Notes under the pieces: generated by a model
The model's input: only the letters and a program-made list of their open reading frames with translations
The model's database searches: none
What the model was told of the DNA's origin: nothing
Translations under genes and position numbers: made by a program
Assembly (NCBI RefSeq): GCF_017654505.1
Contig: NC_054537.1
Coordinates: 76,086,618-76,150,617, forward strand
DNA: 64,000 bases
Source: Polyodon spathula
Taxonomy: Eukaryota > Chordata > Actinopteri > Acipenseriformes > Polyodontidae
Direction of reading: 5' to 3'
Part shown: positions 1 through 13,900 of the stretch, piece by piece
How the letters are laid out: every line of letters starts with the position of its first letter
Numbering within the stretch: the first letter of the stretch is position 1

Positions 1-960
1 TGGAAAGTTATTAAATATATTATAATAACAAATATATAATGTTACACTGGCAAGTGGTGTTGATGTAAATCGCTCCATAGGGTTGAATGTCTTCTTAATA
101 TAGAATATACACATTTTACAAAAACACTGCACTTATTGCATAAAATGACACAGATATTAATATTTTATAAGATACCACAGATTATGTTTATCATCTAACA
201 GTATATAATCTTATAACAATGTACAGAGTAATTATTAAATACACAGGAGAAAACTTATTTTATCTACAAGCTAAGTGAGGCAAAATGTAATTTTTCTTTA
301 CATAATTTGTGTATTACAATTTTAATCAACTTGCAACCAAAGAATGATATACTATATATACTTTAGTATTAATGCAGTTTAACTACACTTAGCACATACA
401 ATTATATGGGAAATACAAGGATTTCTAGTTGACACATTGTTTGTATAATTCTTTAAGTTTCTTTAGGGATTACTACATATACCACCATCAATTCTTATAT
501 TGTTATCGATGGATTACTATTATTAATCACTGTATTTTTGGACACAGATTTTGTACTGCAGTATTTTGATTTACAGCTGTGTATTAAAATACTGTAACAT
601 TACGCAATAAATTATGTTTTTTGAGGGCCATTTGCACAGCAGGGAAGAGAAAATGAAAACTGGTATTGTACTTCGACCTGTTACACTGTATCACAATATC
701 CCTTTTCTTTTCATCAGTTTCCTTATAACATTTTCCCAGGATAATTTGCAGTTTTCACATGACCATGCTTATACCATGAATTTAGCATAGCTTATATATC
801 TTATCATACTCCCTATGCTTTACCATGCGTCATTATGCTTTCCAGCTTTACTCTGCTTTTACTATGGGAAACTGTTATAAAGGTTGCTAAAGCTGAACAT
901 GTAATGGAAACTGAAAGTTTGTATCAGCCCATAAATTGAAACAAAACAACAAAACAAAAA

Positions 961-963
<3 letters not shown>
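1..963. other. AT-rich intergenic DNA, no gene recognised
   Basis: No open frame with recognisable protein similarity and no transposon terminus was seen. Composition is AT-rich throughout. Confidence 0.5.

Positions 964-1034
<71 letters not shown>
964..1034. repeat. (TA)n microsatellite
   Basis: About 70 bases of pure alternating TA. It generates spurious Tyr-Ile open frames on the minus strand. Confidence 0.98.
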
Positions 1035-1036
<2 letters not shown>

Positions 1037-2072
1037 AATACCACTAATTACCATCACATTTGAAACCACACAGAAAATATAAAAGTGAAATAAGAAGTAA
1101 ACTTGTTTTTAATGTGAGGATGTGAATACTCATCATTACCTGATGAAGTGTGCTTTCTTGGTAAATAACTTTCAACCTCCTGTTTGCTTGGACATTAAAA
1201 TGGCTGCCAATTGTTCCACACAGTGAAAATATTTATTTTGGGCTTGAATGGACAAAAACGATTCAATATATATTCTATATGGATTGAATTCTGAAGGACA
1301 AGTGATAAGATTTTTTTTATTTCTCTTGGTTTCAGTTTGATATTTTAACACCAACTGTTGACAAAATTAGTAATTTTGTTTATACTGTAAAATGTTAACT
1401 AAAAGTTACATGTTCTGAAGATATTGCTCTCCACCAGCATATGGAACAATAATGGTCTAGGCTCTAGAAGCAGTTAGTTTTTGCCACTTATTTTTTGTAA
1501 CATGCAATGCAAAGGTGAATTAATGCTTTACACTGCAATAGTTAAGTAAACAGGCAGATAAATATACCTATGTAAAACATGGTATGGACATTCTTTGGCA
1601 TACCCCTTTAACTAATCAATAAGCTGTGTAACAATATACTGTCTAGTTACTTTCTTAACCTGATGTATTAAAGTCAGATGTGTATTTCAATACAAGTTTG
1701 TGATATATTGACTCTTAACCCTAACATCAGCTTATAAAAGGTTCTTGCATCTATAAATTGTGATTAGCTAACATACACAATTCCAACTGTTGTAGTGGTA
1801 CAGAGCCCATAAGCCCATACAATTTCACCATGGAGTCTTATAAAGAAACTAATATGCAGGGCCATGATGGGTAATGAATGAATGCTGATAACTCATAACT
1901 TTTTTTGAAAATGAACCAAAAGCTGTTATTTGATTGTCTTTTACTGCAGCCTGTGCAGGTTTAGAAAAGGGATAGTGTGTTTTTTACAATATCAGCACAC
2001 CTGATGTACATTAAAAATATATACTTAAAAAACTAATAGGCAAAGGCATAACCGTGCATTAATAAATGAATA

Positions 2073-2074
<2 letters not shown>
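1035..2074. other. No gene recognised
   Basis: Unique-looking AT-rich DNA. Open frames here are short and show no family motif. Confidence 0.5.

Positions 2075-2125
<51 letters not shown>
2075..2125. repeat. (AAT)n microsatellite
   Basis: About 16 tandem AAT triplets, slightly irregular at both ends. Confidence 0.97.
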
Positions 2126-2128
<3 letters not shown>

Positions 2129-2349
2129 CATGGTTATACAAGATACATTCATACTTTAAAGTAAAACATGCATGCTGGGTTTCTCTACTGTTATAAAATA
2201 CTTTACATAGATCTATACTTCAAAGGGACAACAATTTTATGAGGTTGTAAAACAGGACAGGTACAGACAAGACCCTTACAAGGGAATGTTTTCATATTCA
2301 AAGAAAGAAAAAGTTTCTTACTTTATGGTTCTTAAATTGTTTCATAATG

Positions 2350-2370
2350 TAAAATATTAGTATATATATA

Positions 2371-2411
<41 letters not shown>

Positions 2412-2414
2412 CCA
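2350..2414. repeat. Interrupted (TA)n tract
   Basis: TA-rich simple sequence next to the missing left end of the neighbouring Tc1 copy. It is followed by a short CACAC-rich stretch. Confidence 0.9.
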
Positions 2415-2559
2415 TATATTATACACCACACCACACCACACACCAATGTGCCTATCGCCTTATATCGGACCTTAATTTTACGTTTTAGTGTGTAGTTAAA
2501 TTCACCGGAGGTGGATAAATTGTAGTGCATTTAAATGTATTTCACAAGTACTATTTAAG

Positions 2560-3808
2560 CAGTCGTTCCCCTACAGGTTCATGGGTTAGTCCAAGGGAGG
2601 ACGACCCATCAGGTAAAGTTTTCGCCAAGGTACTTGCAAAAGAACTCCAGGACAAAGTTTTTGAAAGGCACAGATCAGGGGATGAGTATAAAAAAATAAC
2701 AAACTCCTTGAATATCCCTTAGAGCGCGGTCAAGATGATTATTAAGAAGTGGAAGGTGTATGGAACCACCAAGACCCTGCCTAGATCAGGCCATCCCTCC
2801 AAACTGGATGACCGAGTAAGAAGGAGACTGATCAGAGAGGCTACCAAGAGGCCAATGGCAACTTTGTAAGAGGCTTTTATGGCCAAGACTGGTCAAAGTG
2901 TGCATGTGACAACAATATCCCAGGCACTTGACAAATCTGGCCGGTATGGTAGAGTGGCAAGAAGGAAGCCATTACTCAAGAAAGCCCACCTTGAATCCCG
3001 TTTGAAGCATGCAAAAAAAACACTCAGGAGATTCTGTACCCCATTGCAAAAAGTTTTGTGTTCTGATGAAACTAAAATGGAACATTATGTTTGACACAAA
3101 CCCAACACAGCACATCACCCAAAGAACGCCATCCCTAATGTGAAGAATGGTGGTGGCAGCATCATGTTATGGGGATGTTTCTCATCGACAGGGACTGGGG
3201 CACTTGTCAGGATAGAAGGGAAAATGAATGGAGCAAAGTACAGAGAAATCCTTTAGGAAAACCTGCTGCCCTCTGCAAGAAAGCTGAAACTGGGACGGAA
3301 GTTCACCTTTCATCATGACAACGACCCAAAGCACACAGCCAAAGCTACACTGGAGTGGTTAAGGAACAAAAAAGTAAATGTCCTTGCGTGGCCCAGTCAG
3401 GGCCCCGACCTAAATCCAATCAAAAATTTGTGGCATGACTTGAAGATTGCTGTCCATCAACGCTCCCCAAGGAACTTGACAGAGCTTGAACAGTTTTGTA
3501 AAGAAGAATGGTCAAACATTGCCAAATCTAGGTGTGCAAAGTTGGTAGAGACCTATCCCAACAGACTCACAGCTGTAATTGCTGCCAAAGGTGCTTCCAC
3601 CAAGTATTAATTCAGGGGTGTGGAGACTTATCCAATTATGATCTTTCAGTTTTGTATTTTTAATATATAATTTTTTTTTCTCAATAAAAACTTTTTTCCT
3701 CTTAACAGTGTGGAGTATGGTGTGTAGATAAGTGGAAAAAAACTCTGAGGCACTGACACAACAAAATGTGAAAAAAAGGTCAAGCTGGTGTAGATTTTCT
3801 ATAGGTAC
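2560..3808 (+). pseudogene. Decayed Tc1-like transposon with broken transposase
   Basis: Cut-and-paste transposase of the Tc1/mariner superfamily, broken by several stops and at least one frame change. Readable in order: a helix-turn-helix region (KELQDKVFERHRSGDEYKKI), SAVKMIIKKWKVYGTTKTLP, SGHPSKLDDRVRRRLIREA, a shift near 3030, the first catalytic Asp in CSDETKMEH, the [12 protein letters not shown] block, [16 protein letters not shown] with the second Asp, and [19 protein letters not shown]. The third catalytic position is Lys where Tc1 DD34E enzymes have Glu. The C-terminus [19 protein letters not shown] ends with TAA at 3608-3610. The right end (about 3615-3808) has the usual Tc1 tail ending in TTCTATAGG. 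No left inverted repeat was found; that side runs into TA-rich DNA near 2350-2440. Confidence 0.92.
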
Positions 3809-3837
3809 ATATATATATATATATACACACGCACACA

Positions 3838-4118
3838 TTTGTATTCCTATACTTGTGGGGTCTTCTCATTGACTCTCACTATATTTTTATTTACTATTTC
3901 TAACTACAGTCAGAGAAAACTCCACACAGGGTGGAAGTCGATAACAAACTAAATATTTTGGCACTTTAATTTTTTTTTTTTTTAAAGGCATATTTAGTTC
4001 TTAAAAAGGTGTTTTACAAACTGGGGATGTCCCCACAATGTCTTTTTTTCAAGAGTTACTATCTTTGTGGGGACATTTTCTCAAATTTTTTCCCCACATT
4101 GATAGTAATATCTGCCTC
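3838..4118. repeat. Short interspersed element with GTGGGG ends (unclassified, MITE-like)
   Basis: The left end reads TATACTTGTGGGGTC and the right end, reversed, TACTATCAATGTGGGG, so the piece is bounded by degenerate inverted repeats of about 20 bases. A related motif GGGGATGTCCCCACAATG lies in the middle. This looks like a non-autonomous DNA element common in fish; the family was not determined. Confidence 0.45.
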
Positions 4119-4132
4119 CCCATACACACCCA

Positions 4133-5697
4133 CACAATAGAACCTCATTTATCCACACCCCATTCATCCGCGACTTCAATTATCCACGGCTCCCTGACGA
4201 GTTGTACCTCTGAAATACAGTACATTATTGCCAATGTAGACTTAATGCATACTGTGCAAACACACACACACACACACACACACTTGGCGCCAAATTGGAC
4301 AACAGTAACCATGACAATGACAGGGGCAGTGAGGAAGATGAGACCCCAAAAACCCATGGAGCAGACACCAAGACAGCAGCCCTACAGATGCAAGGATTAA
4401 TTAGTTCTCCTGAGGAAATTACTGAAGCCCAGCAAACATATTTTGCCTCACTGTAACAAAAGAAAACTTTCTCAAGTTTCAAAAGAACGACTTGCAGCAG
4501 TGAATTGCTTTAAAAAGCTGTTAGGAAAAAAAAAAAAATTCTGCTGTATGTATAACAAAAGTTAAAATTAAACAGCGGGCTTGTTATTTAGTTTTAAAGT
4601 AAAAAAAATAATAATAATAATAATTGTATTTTTTGTTTGAAATACCATAAAACTAGCAACACATAGCTACCATTATTTAATATGAATGCATGGAATAAAT
4701 TAGTGATACCTTGTTATATTTCTAGCTGCTAGACACACAACTTAGTTTATAAGAAAGTTGTGAGCTTTGATGGGCTGAATAGCTTATTGTCGTCATAAAA
4801 TGTCTCATGATCTTGTAGCTGTAGCTATTATGTATTTATTTATTTATAACTGAAAAGCTAGGGAAACAGGGTTAGAGGTGTATCGCATTTTGAAAAGATT
4901 TTGCTAGGAGTAAAGGCTGCTACCGACCAGACGCGATGCGGCAAGCGAAACTGTCCAGCGATGCGACAAAATGAATAGAACCTATACTTTTGATAAGTAT
5001 CTTTCATACCACATTGAATCCTATTTTTTGTTGCATGTCAACTGGGGCATTGAGCAATGAGAGAACAGCTTCAGTGCACGTGGTCCAGCAGGGTGAAGCA
5101 ATTATCAAAATGACGGAGGAAAAAATCACACTTGCGGTGGAGAAATGCACAGAGCTTTACTCCAAAGGTCATCACAATTACAAAGATACAGAGATGAAAG
5201 ATAATATATGGGAGTTCATTTAGAAGGAACTGGATATTCCAGGTGTGTATGATTTATTTCCATATATGATGAAATACCGTCAGAGAAGACACTTACAATT
5301 TTCACATCATGTTGACAAATATGTAGCAGTCTTGATCATAGTTTTGTCAATAGCAATTTTTAACAGTTGTATAGATCTGGCAGTTTTCAAACCTGTCGCA
5401 TCGCCTGTGTCACTTCTGGTGTGTATGGTCATGTTGCTGCGAAAGTTTGTCTCCCAATTAAAGAATCGCATCACGTGTGGTGTGTGGCAGCCTTAACACT
5501 CTCAAAGTAAACTCATTTAAAATCATTCTTCTGTCTGTAATATACTGTATTGCATACATCTTTAGTAAGAGCTAATTTGGTTTACATTAGTAGTTTCTGT
5601 ACTTTATTAATGCATTCTAGTTACACGCAATGACACTTCATTTATCCGAAGACATATGTCCCCCCAGGCAAGAGTATAAACAGCGTTCCACTGTGTA
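4133..5697. mobile_element. Tigger/pogo-like DNA element remnant (interrupted)
   Basis: The left end carries AATAGAACCTCATTTATCC followed by related ATCCGCGACTTCAATTATCC and ATCCACGGCTCCC motifs, typical of Tigger/pogo ends. The right end, reversed, reads ACACAGTGGAACGCTGTTTA. An acidic low-complexity stretch (4290-4400) and a readable GLISSPEEITEAQQTYF-type segment near 4395-4450 may be the end of a Tigger transposase. A (CA)n tract lies at 4259-4283. The element is interrupted by a Harbinger insertion at 4914-5493. The assignment rests on the termini only. Confidence 0.5.
4914..5493 (+). mobile_element. Non-autonomous PIF/Harbinger element with TAA duplication
   Basis: 580 bases bounded by inverted ends: AGGCTGCTACCGACCAGACG on the left and, reversed, AGGCTGCCACACACCACACG on the right (22 of the first 27 bases match). 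The direct target duplication is TAA at 4911-4913 and 5494-5496, the TWA type used by PIF/Harbinger. Inside, the frame at 5110-5240 encodes a MADF-like segment: ITLAVEKCTELYSKGHHNYK, then KDNIWEFI, a stop, then KELDIPG. This resembles the second (DNA-binding) protein of Harbinger elements. No transposase is present, so the copy depended on help from elsewhere. Confidence 0.82.
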
Positions 5698-5711
5698 TAT
5701 ATATATATTTA

Positions 5712-7007
<1,296 letters not shown>

Positions 7008-7402
7008 TTAGAAATGGCAATGGTGTTCTGAAGGTTTCCAAATAGATAGTCAACAGTCCACAACAGGCTTGGGGTTATAAAGTAGCCTTTGCAGTATAGC
7101 TTAGGAGCTGCATATTACACCTGAGATCCAACGATGAGCAGAAACAGTAACTGTTGTCAGTTAAAAAAAAAAAAAAAAAGTTTCCACATGTAATATCATT
7201 CTTTAAAAAAAAAAAAAAAAAGATTTAACACTGAATAAACACAATATCACAAATTTCTGTATGTTGTGAACTGATCTGGTAGGTATGGTAAGTAACAGAG
7301 CCTTGTGGGTATCCAAAAAAGCTCATACTGCAGGTATCTATAATCGAAATACTGGCTGTAACAAACATCCATTTTGTAACATTTCCCAAAAGAAGGTGCC
7401 GG
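7008..7402 (-). other. NKD2 3' flank, probable start of the 3' UTR
   Basis: This directly follows the NKD2 stop codon on the minus strand. It holds two runs of about 17 A (7160-7177; 7205-7221). I could not place the polyadenylation site: TTTATT motifs (AATAAA on the minus strand) cluster at 6212-6235 inside the neighbouring transposon-like element. Confidence 0.4.
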
Positions 7403-7986
7403 TCATGACTGGTGGTAGTGGTGGTAGTGGTGGTGATGGTGGTGTTCATGGTGATGGTGATGTTCATGTCTTTGTACAACTGGCATAACATAGCCCTCGT
7501 TGGTAAGGACTGGTGGTAAATCCCTCTTCAACTCATGCTCCGTCACTGTAGGTTGGGGGTGAGAAGCCTTCAGTGGCGAGTGGGCATCTCTGGCCTTTTG
7601 CCTGTACTTCTTGTGGCCGTGCTGCTGCTGCTGTTGAGGCTGGAGGTGATAGACATCTTGCCCAGCCAGTCCTGCCTGTGAGGCCCTTTGTGGCATGTAG
7701 TAGTTATAGCCTTTGCTCAACTTGCCCCCATTATTTACAGCAGGTACTCCAGGGTTTTTCGAAATCCCTTTAGGAGACTTTACAAACTGTTTTTCCTGGC
7801 CTTTTCCCCTCTGCAGCACATCCAAGCCCCTGCCCATGGGCTCCCCAGCATGTAGTAAGTAATCTGACAGTAACTGGGACCGTCGATGGTGGATGTTGTG
7901 CGCTTCAGACTCCTGTGAACGGGACCTGTTCTGAGAGTGGGAGCTTTTCCCATGATTTTCCTGTCTGGGTTGTGAAGGTGGTGACC
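7403..7986 (-). CDS. nkd2: NKD2 terminal coding exon, His-rich C-terminus
   Basis: 584 nt, acceptor CATTTAG, ending in TGA at 7403-7405. It encodes about 194 residues: GSPPSQPRQE, an RSRSQE..HNIHHRRSQLL block shared with human NKD2, a basic EKQFVKSPKGISK block, a short poly-Gln stretch, GHKKYRQKARDAHSPLKASH, and the terminal RHEHHHHHEHHHHHH run. The open frame extends upstream to 8056, but that part is intron, because the acceptor at 7986 restores the phase carried from the previous exon. Confidence 0.95.
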
Positions 7987-10900
7987 CTAAATGAAAACAA
8001 AGTATTTGTAGGGGTTTCCTTGACAACATAAATAAATTAAAGACCTTAATACCCAAGCTGTATAAAAGATTGAAAAAAACATTATTTTGAGTAATACCTA
8101 TTAATATTAATTAATCAAAAGACAGACAAAACTTAAAAACTGACCGCATACTGTACTTATTAATGTGCATTAATACAGATGTTAGTCACTGCATCTTCTT
8201 TTAATTGTTTCAAAGACACAATTCAGAATTCATTTTATATTCAGTAAAATGTGTTCACTTTGTAACTGTCCACTGTTCTTGTAAGATTTATATAGCTTTA
8301 CTTCTATATTCTGATGATTACAAATTTACAAAAACTAAATGAATACTGGGGATTACTAAATGCTGATTGATGCTGTTTTTCAAAAAAAAGTTAATTGAGC
8401 ATACAAGGCTACATGTTTGGTCAAAATCCAACTTTCTTGTGTACCATTTTGGAATTGGACTGTCTCCCTGAGGTTTATATAGACTTTATAGGCCTTGTCA
8501 GGGGAACGAATCCAACGTCAAATTTATCAAGGGTGTTTTTATTGCATTCAGATGTGTTGGCAAAACACTAAATATTCGTTTTGTTTCTTTATTCATTTGG
8601 ACTACAGTATTCCAAACCATCTGCTGTAACAGTAGTTCCATTAGAAATATCACAAAATGGGTCAGGAAAACAATTATAATACTTATTTACTTATTTAAAT
8701 ATCCTAAACATTAATTATTATTATACACTGTTTAGACTGTCAAAACAGAGCTCCGACTGTAATCCATCCCAATGGAGTAACTATAAAAAATAGTATCCTA
8801 TATTTTAAACGCCAATAGAGACGACAGACTATTTTTCAAATTCTAATGACTTGTGGTATGCGCCAGTTTTTCAACAAGTTTACTTCTTTAATTAACATAA
8901 CCCAAACACATTTTAATCATTATACCCTTTACATATTGGAATGGCTTATTTTTTCTCTTAAAGTCACTTGTCATAACCACTTTTATTGTATTTTATACAT
9001 GAATGCTTTAATTCAATAAGAGGAACAATAATATATCAATACGTTGCAAAAAACCTTAAAGTTTCCATTGTGTTTGACTTCACCTGCATCAAACCTAGAA
9101 GTGTAGTTCTCTATTCCAGCCAAATCAAGGTAATGGTTCCTTCTTTCAGTGTTCTCATCAACACAGTAATGATCCCCTTCATTGTTTGGGGTTTGTTCGC
9201 CATTGTTTTTTCTGAAACAAGAAAGAGAGTATAATGAGCGGGGATCCTGGTTTTCCACAATAAAAAAATTAATTCTCCGATAAGAAAAACAAAATAAGCA
9301 TTATTTCGCAATTCAAATAAAAAGCTGAAATTGCGTCCTTCGTCACATTATAAGACACACCAACAGTACTATTGAATGCCAGTTAACACAGTAAGTATTT
9401 ATTGGTACACTTTCAAATTCTAAGCTCATGTCTGCCATCAATCAATAATATAAACTAACTTGTCATTTTACTTTAAAGATCACAAATACTTCTGTGTAGT
9501 AATAATAAAACCCCCAAAATAATATTCATATTTGTTTGTCTCCAAGGTAGTCTTTGTCGTCTGGATGGCAATTTCCAAACTCATTAACTTTAGGGGTGAT
9601 TTTTCAGCTTGTTCACAAGTAACAATGGACTGGATACTTAAGTAAACTGCATCTACATTTCAACATGAATGTGACCATGCGCCTCGTTCAACCTTCACCT
9701 TTACACCGAAAGCAGTTTTAATAAATAAATATGTAAATTTAAAACACAATTGCCTGTGTTGATGATTACATATGATAGTGTATTGATTTGGTTATCAAAC
9801 ATCCAAAAAAAGCCTCAAGTGTAAAGCTATAAATTCTTTAACAATATAGAAAACTAGGTTATGGATGTAACCCCGGTTCCCAGAAAGAGAAGATGACCAA
9901 CAACAATACTTTTGGGATATGCCTGCCACAGGTCAGGTATTTACTGAGCATTTTATGTCAGAGCTGCCAATAGGATCCTCCAGGGAGTGACGTCCTGGGT
10001 CCCGCCTACAGAGGGAATAAGTAGTCACTCCGCGGAAATCATTTCCTCTTTTGCATCGAACATGCGAATGCAAGTGATGCAACCTCGCGAGGTTTGTTGG
10101 TCGTCTTCTCCTTCAGGGAACCAAGGTTATATCTGTAACCTAATGTTCCCTTCCAATTCAAAGACGACCAACAACAATACTTTTGGGAAAGTATATCAAA
10201 ACCGTTGCGAGGGAGCGCGAGCGGACAACAGACAAGGGATGTCTCGCTACCGCCAAACTAGTGTTTGTGGTGTGAGTGTGCAACCTCAAGGACCCTTGTG
10301 CTTAATGAAGGCACTGAGGAATCTACCACGTTAAGTCGACAGAACCTGGTGAATGTATGTGGAGTAGCCCAGATAGCCGCAGTACAAATATCAGTCAATA
10401 AGGCTCCTCTAAAGAGGGTCCATGACATAGCCACTCCTCTGGTACAGTGCATGGCCACTGGCATTGGTATATGCAATCGAGACTGTGTCCATAATCCAGT
10501 GGGACAGTTGCTACTTTGAGAGGGCTTGACCCAGGGTCCTTTCACCATGACAGATGAACAGCTGGTCAAACTGACACAGCACTCTCATCCTAGCCACACA
10601 ACCTCTCAATGCCCAAACCGGGCAGGGGGAATTCAGTCTCCATTCCTTCTCCGAAGAAAAAGGAAGGCGACAGAAAGCCTCTAATTCCACCAGTTCGTTT
10701 AAGTGGAAAGCTGTAACCACCTTAGGAAGGAAAGCGGGGCTCATGCGTAACAATACCATTTCCATCATCCCAAATACGCATACAGGCACTGTGCACTGAC
10801 AGAGCCTGTAGCTCACTAACCTGCTTAGCGGCAGTGATAGCTAGCAAAAAGGCTGTCTTCACAGAGAGATAATTCAACTCTGCGGAGTGTATAGGCTCAA

Positions 10901-13900
10901 ATGGGGCCTTAGGGAGGGCCACAAGGAGAACTGTTGCCTTCTCGCTCCAGACCTTCTCTAGGAAGGCCGGGAGCAGCAGTATTGGAGGGAATGCGTACAA
11001 GAGCGTCCTGGGCCACTCGTGAGCTAGAGCGTCATCATCTAGTGGACCGCCGCAGCAGCGGAGAGAGAACCATAGACGGCACTGAGTCGTCTCTGCTGTG
11101 GCAAAGAGATCGACTCTGGCCTTCCCGAAATGTTACCAAATGCACTCTACCACCTGAGGGTGGAGTCGCCATTCTGATGAGTGAGGTCCCTCCCTTGAGA
11201 GTAGGTCCACCGCCCAATTCGCCACTCCAGGAAGGTGAACATCCCAGAGGAATAGCATGTTCCTTTTTGCCCAGGTCAATAGCTGAAAGGCTATGTGGTA
11301 CAATCCTGGGGACCAAAGTCCTCCCTGGCGGTTGACAACACCATCACTGCAGCGCTGGAAGGAAATGCTGGAGAGCGAGATGAACCGCCCACAGTTCCAG
11401 CGCATCTATGTGCAGGGATGTCCAGCAACCCAACCAGGCCCCACGGACTCCTCTGCCTGCCCATCCTTACACCTTCGCGCAGGTGAGAAGCTTGCATCTA
11501 TCAGCGCAGGGCTTCCCAGCATACACGAGACAGGGTCAGCCAATGGTGTCTGTCACATTTGGGATGTAGCTGAAAGGCACTGAGCCACACTTGAATTGGG
11601 CACATATGGAGTAACCCCAGCTGAATGGCTGATAAAGCTGAAGCCATCTTACCCAATAATTTCTGGCATAACACCAATTGTACTGTCGATTCCTGTTGAA
11701 ACAGGGTTAGGCAGTTGTGAATGGAGGCCACTCACATTGGCTTGCATTGTAAGGGAATACAGCCGGAGACCCAAGTAAACTGTACTTTGCACCAATATTA
11801 ATTGGCTGTTTGGCATCGTTGAGGGTGAGACCCAGTCTCACCAGATGCTCCGTCATGATCGCCGTATGGATCACTGCTCCTTCCTGTGACTGGGAGCAAA
11901 TCAACCTGTCGTCCAGGTAGTTGAACACCCTGATTCCTTGCAGCAGCAAGGGGGCTAGTATGGCATCCACACACTTTGAGAACATGCAGGGGGCTAAAGA
12001 GAGCGGGTGGCAGCAAGGAAACTCAAAGACGCTTCCCTTACAGGTGCAGTGGAGATATTTCCTGCGTGCGGGATGAATAGGGACATGCAAATACATGCCC
12101 TTTAAGTCCACAGCGATAAACCAGTCGCCTGGCCGAACAGACTGGAGGACGTGGAGACGTGTGACCATTTGGAACCTCCTCTTCCTCAATAACCTGTTGA
12201 GGTGTCTCAGGTCTAGGTTGGGGGCCCCCATCCTTTTTTGGCACTAGGAAGTACCTTGAGTAGAACCCCTCCTCTTGAGAGGTGTGTTCTACAAGACAAA
12301 TGGCTTGTTTGAGAAGTAATGTTTTTACTTCTTTGCTGAGGGCCAAGACCTGGAGAGGGTTGCTCACGGATGAAACCGTGATCCCTCGAAAGGGACGAGA
12401 GACCATGCAGAACTATGGTGGCATTGGAATTTCCCCACGGGGCGCTGTTGCGCTGGGGCCCCACGTCCGGCTTTTCCCCATCCTTGCAGACAGCCCCCGA
12501 TATTAGCTGCCACGGAAGCCTGCAAGCAGTGCCTCAGATCGCCACATCTGGGTCACCGTCTATGTCACGGGCGGACGCCAGCATCTCATCCTCTCCTGCA
12601 CTGGAGCATGAGAATGGAGCATCGCGGCCACCTGTTGAGACGCCTCCTACTCTCAGTGGGAGCATTGCAGAATCTCCTCCACTGCTGGCCTGAATGTATG
12701 GCCAGGGGAGATAGGTCTGTCCAGCAAGGCTGACTTATCTGTGTCTAGGACCCTGGCCTGTGACAGCCAAAGCTTTCTGCACACCATTCACTACAAGGCC
12801 TCCCAGGGTTTGCCCTTGGAAGCCTGACACCTGTGGCAGTGTACCTCAGACCAAGCGCAGCTCTGAAGCTACTGCTTCAGGAAGGGGCATCAATTGCAAA
12901 ATGCCATCCAGGTAGGCTGTGAGGAGACCTGCAGTGTTGGCCAAGTGCGTTACTTGCGCTTCATCTGCATACACCTTTTTGGAGGGCCTCTGTTATCAGG
13001 TCTTAGCCAAACCTCCTACCGGAGGGGCTCGGGAATTCCGCTAGACCCAGTGACCCCACTCCTTCCAAGGAAGCCAGCAGGGCTGCTTACTTAGAGACAC
13101 CCAGTGCCATGACCGGTCGGTGCCAAGAAAACTGTACTTCCTCCAGAAAATCCGGGAACACAGACAGACAGTGGTGGTGGGGGTGGGCGGGGTCGATTCA
13201 GCAGCAGTATCCGAGAGAAAGATGATTTGAGATGATAAGAGAGCAGTTTTTTGCTGGGCTGCTGACCAGCATTGGAGATTTCAGATACATGTGAGAAGGG
13301 TGACAAAATAATTCATTTTATTAATGCATTTTTCTTAGAGTTTTAGTTTGGTATGTTAAATAATGCAGTTTTTAGATAGTAAGATGTTGTAGTCAGTAAT
13401 CCAGAAATAACTAAATACTCACAGAACTATAATTTATTGTCTAAGTTGTATTCAAGTTGAAGCTTGAATACAACATAGACAGCATAATGAAAAGCAAGAC
13501 CAAATGAAAAGCGAGACAAGGAATAAGGGCGTGACCTAGGGTATAAATAGGAACTTGGACAGATAGTTTGACAGGGGCAGAGCAGGACAGGAGAGCTCTA
13601 GCTCCTGCCCACTGAACCACACACCAAGGTTACATATATAAACATAGGAAAAGCATAATTACCATGCACTGGTATATCAAAATAAAATTATGTTATTACT
13701 GTGGTTGTGTGCCACTGAAACTCATGAGGACAGAGTAGTTTCAATAATAATTTTTTATCTGTTCAGACAAAACTGCTTTAACCTGACATTATATACCAAA
13801 TATAATGGACATTCTCTCAGCCAATCAAGATGCATCATTTCAGTTTATTATCCATCTGTGAAGGCCAGTGTAAGCAAAAAGCATCATGACTTTCATTAAA

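Larger units (their letters stand above)
9855..13095 (-). mobile_element. DIRS-type tyrosine-recombinase retroelement (degenerate) in an NKD2 intron
   Basis: In minus-strand order: a gag-like ORF1 remnant (about 13090-12560), reverse transcriptase (12406-11707), RNase H region (about 11500-11040) and tyrosine recombinase (about 11000-10240). Near the downstream end a 23-base exact direct repeat occurs at 9895-9917 and 10166-10188, each preceded by a GGTTAT..TGTAACC-type quasi-palindrome (9858, 10125). Such short split repeats are characteristic of DIRS elements, which lack ordinary LTRs and integrate with a tyrosine recombinase instead of an integrase. A similar AAGGTTACATATATAA motif lies near 13628 and may mark the other side. 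Multiple stops and frame changes show the copy is dead. It shares orientation with NKD2. Confidence 0.88.

Noticed and set aside
862..1069. Open frames of alternating Tyr-Ile
   Set aside because: They are translations of a (TA)n microsatellite; the same applies at 5937-6161, 33349-33664, 38191-38523 and 60485-60751.
4038..4482. Overlapping frames of 120, 70 and 85 codons
   Set aside because: They span a (CA)n repeat and Tigger-like ends; no domain and no splice context.
9013..9311. Longer frames overlapping the NKD2 exon at 9084-9211
   Set aside because: Sequence beyond the GT/AG borders is intron; only the spliced part has similarity and keeps phase.
11035..11583. Plus-strand frames of 90-130 codons
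   Set aside because: Shadows of the DIRS genes encoded on the minus strand.
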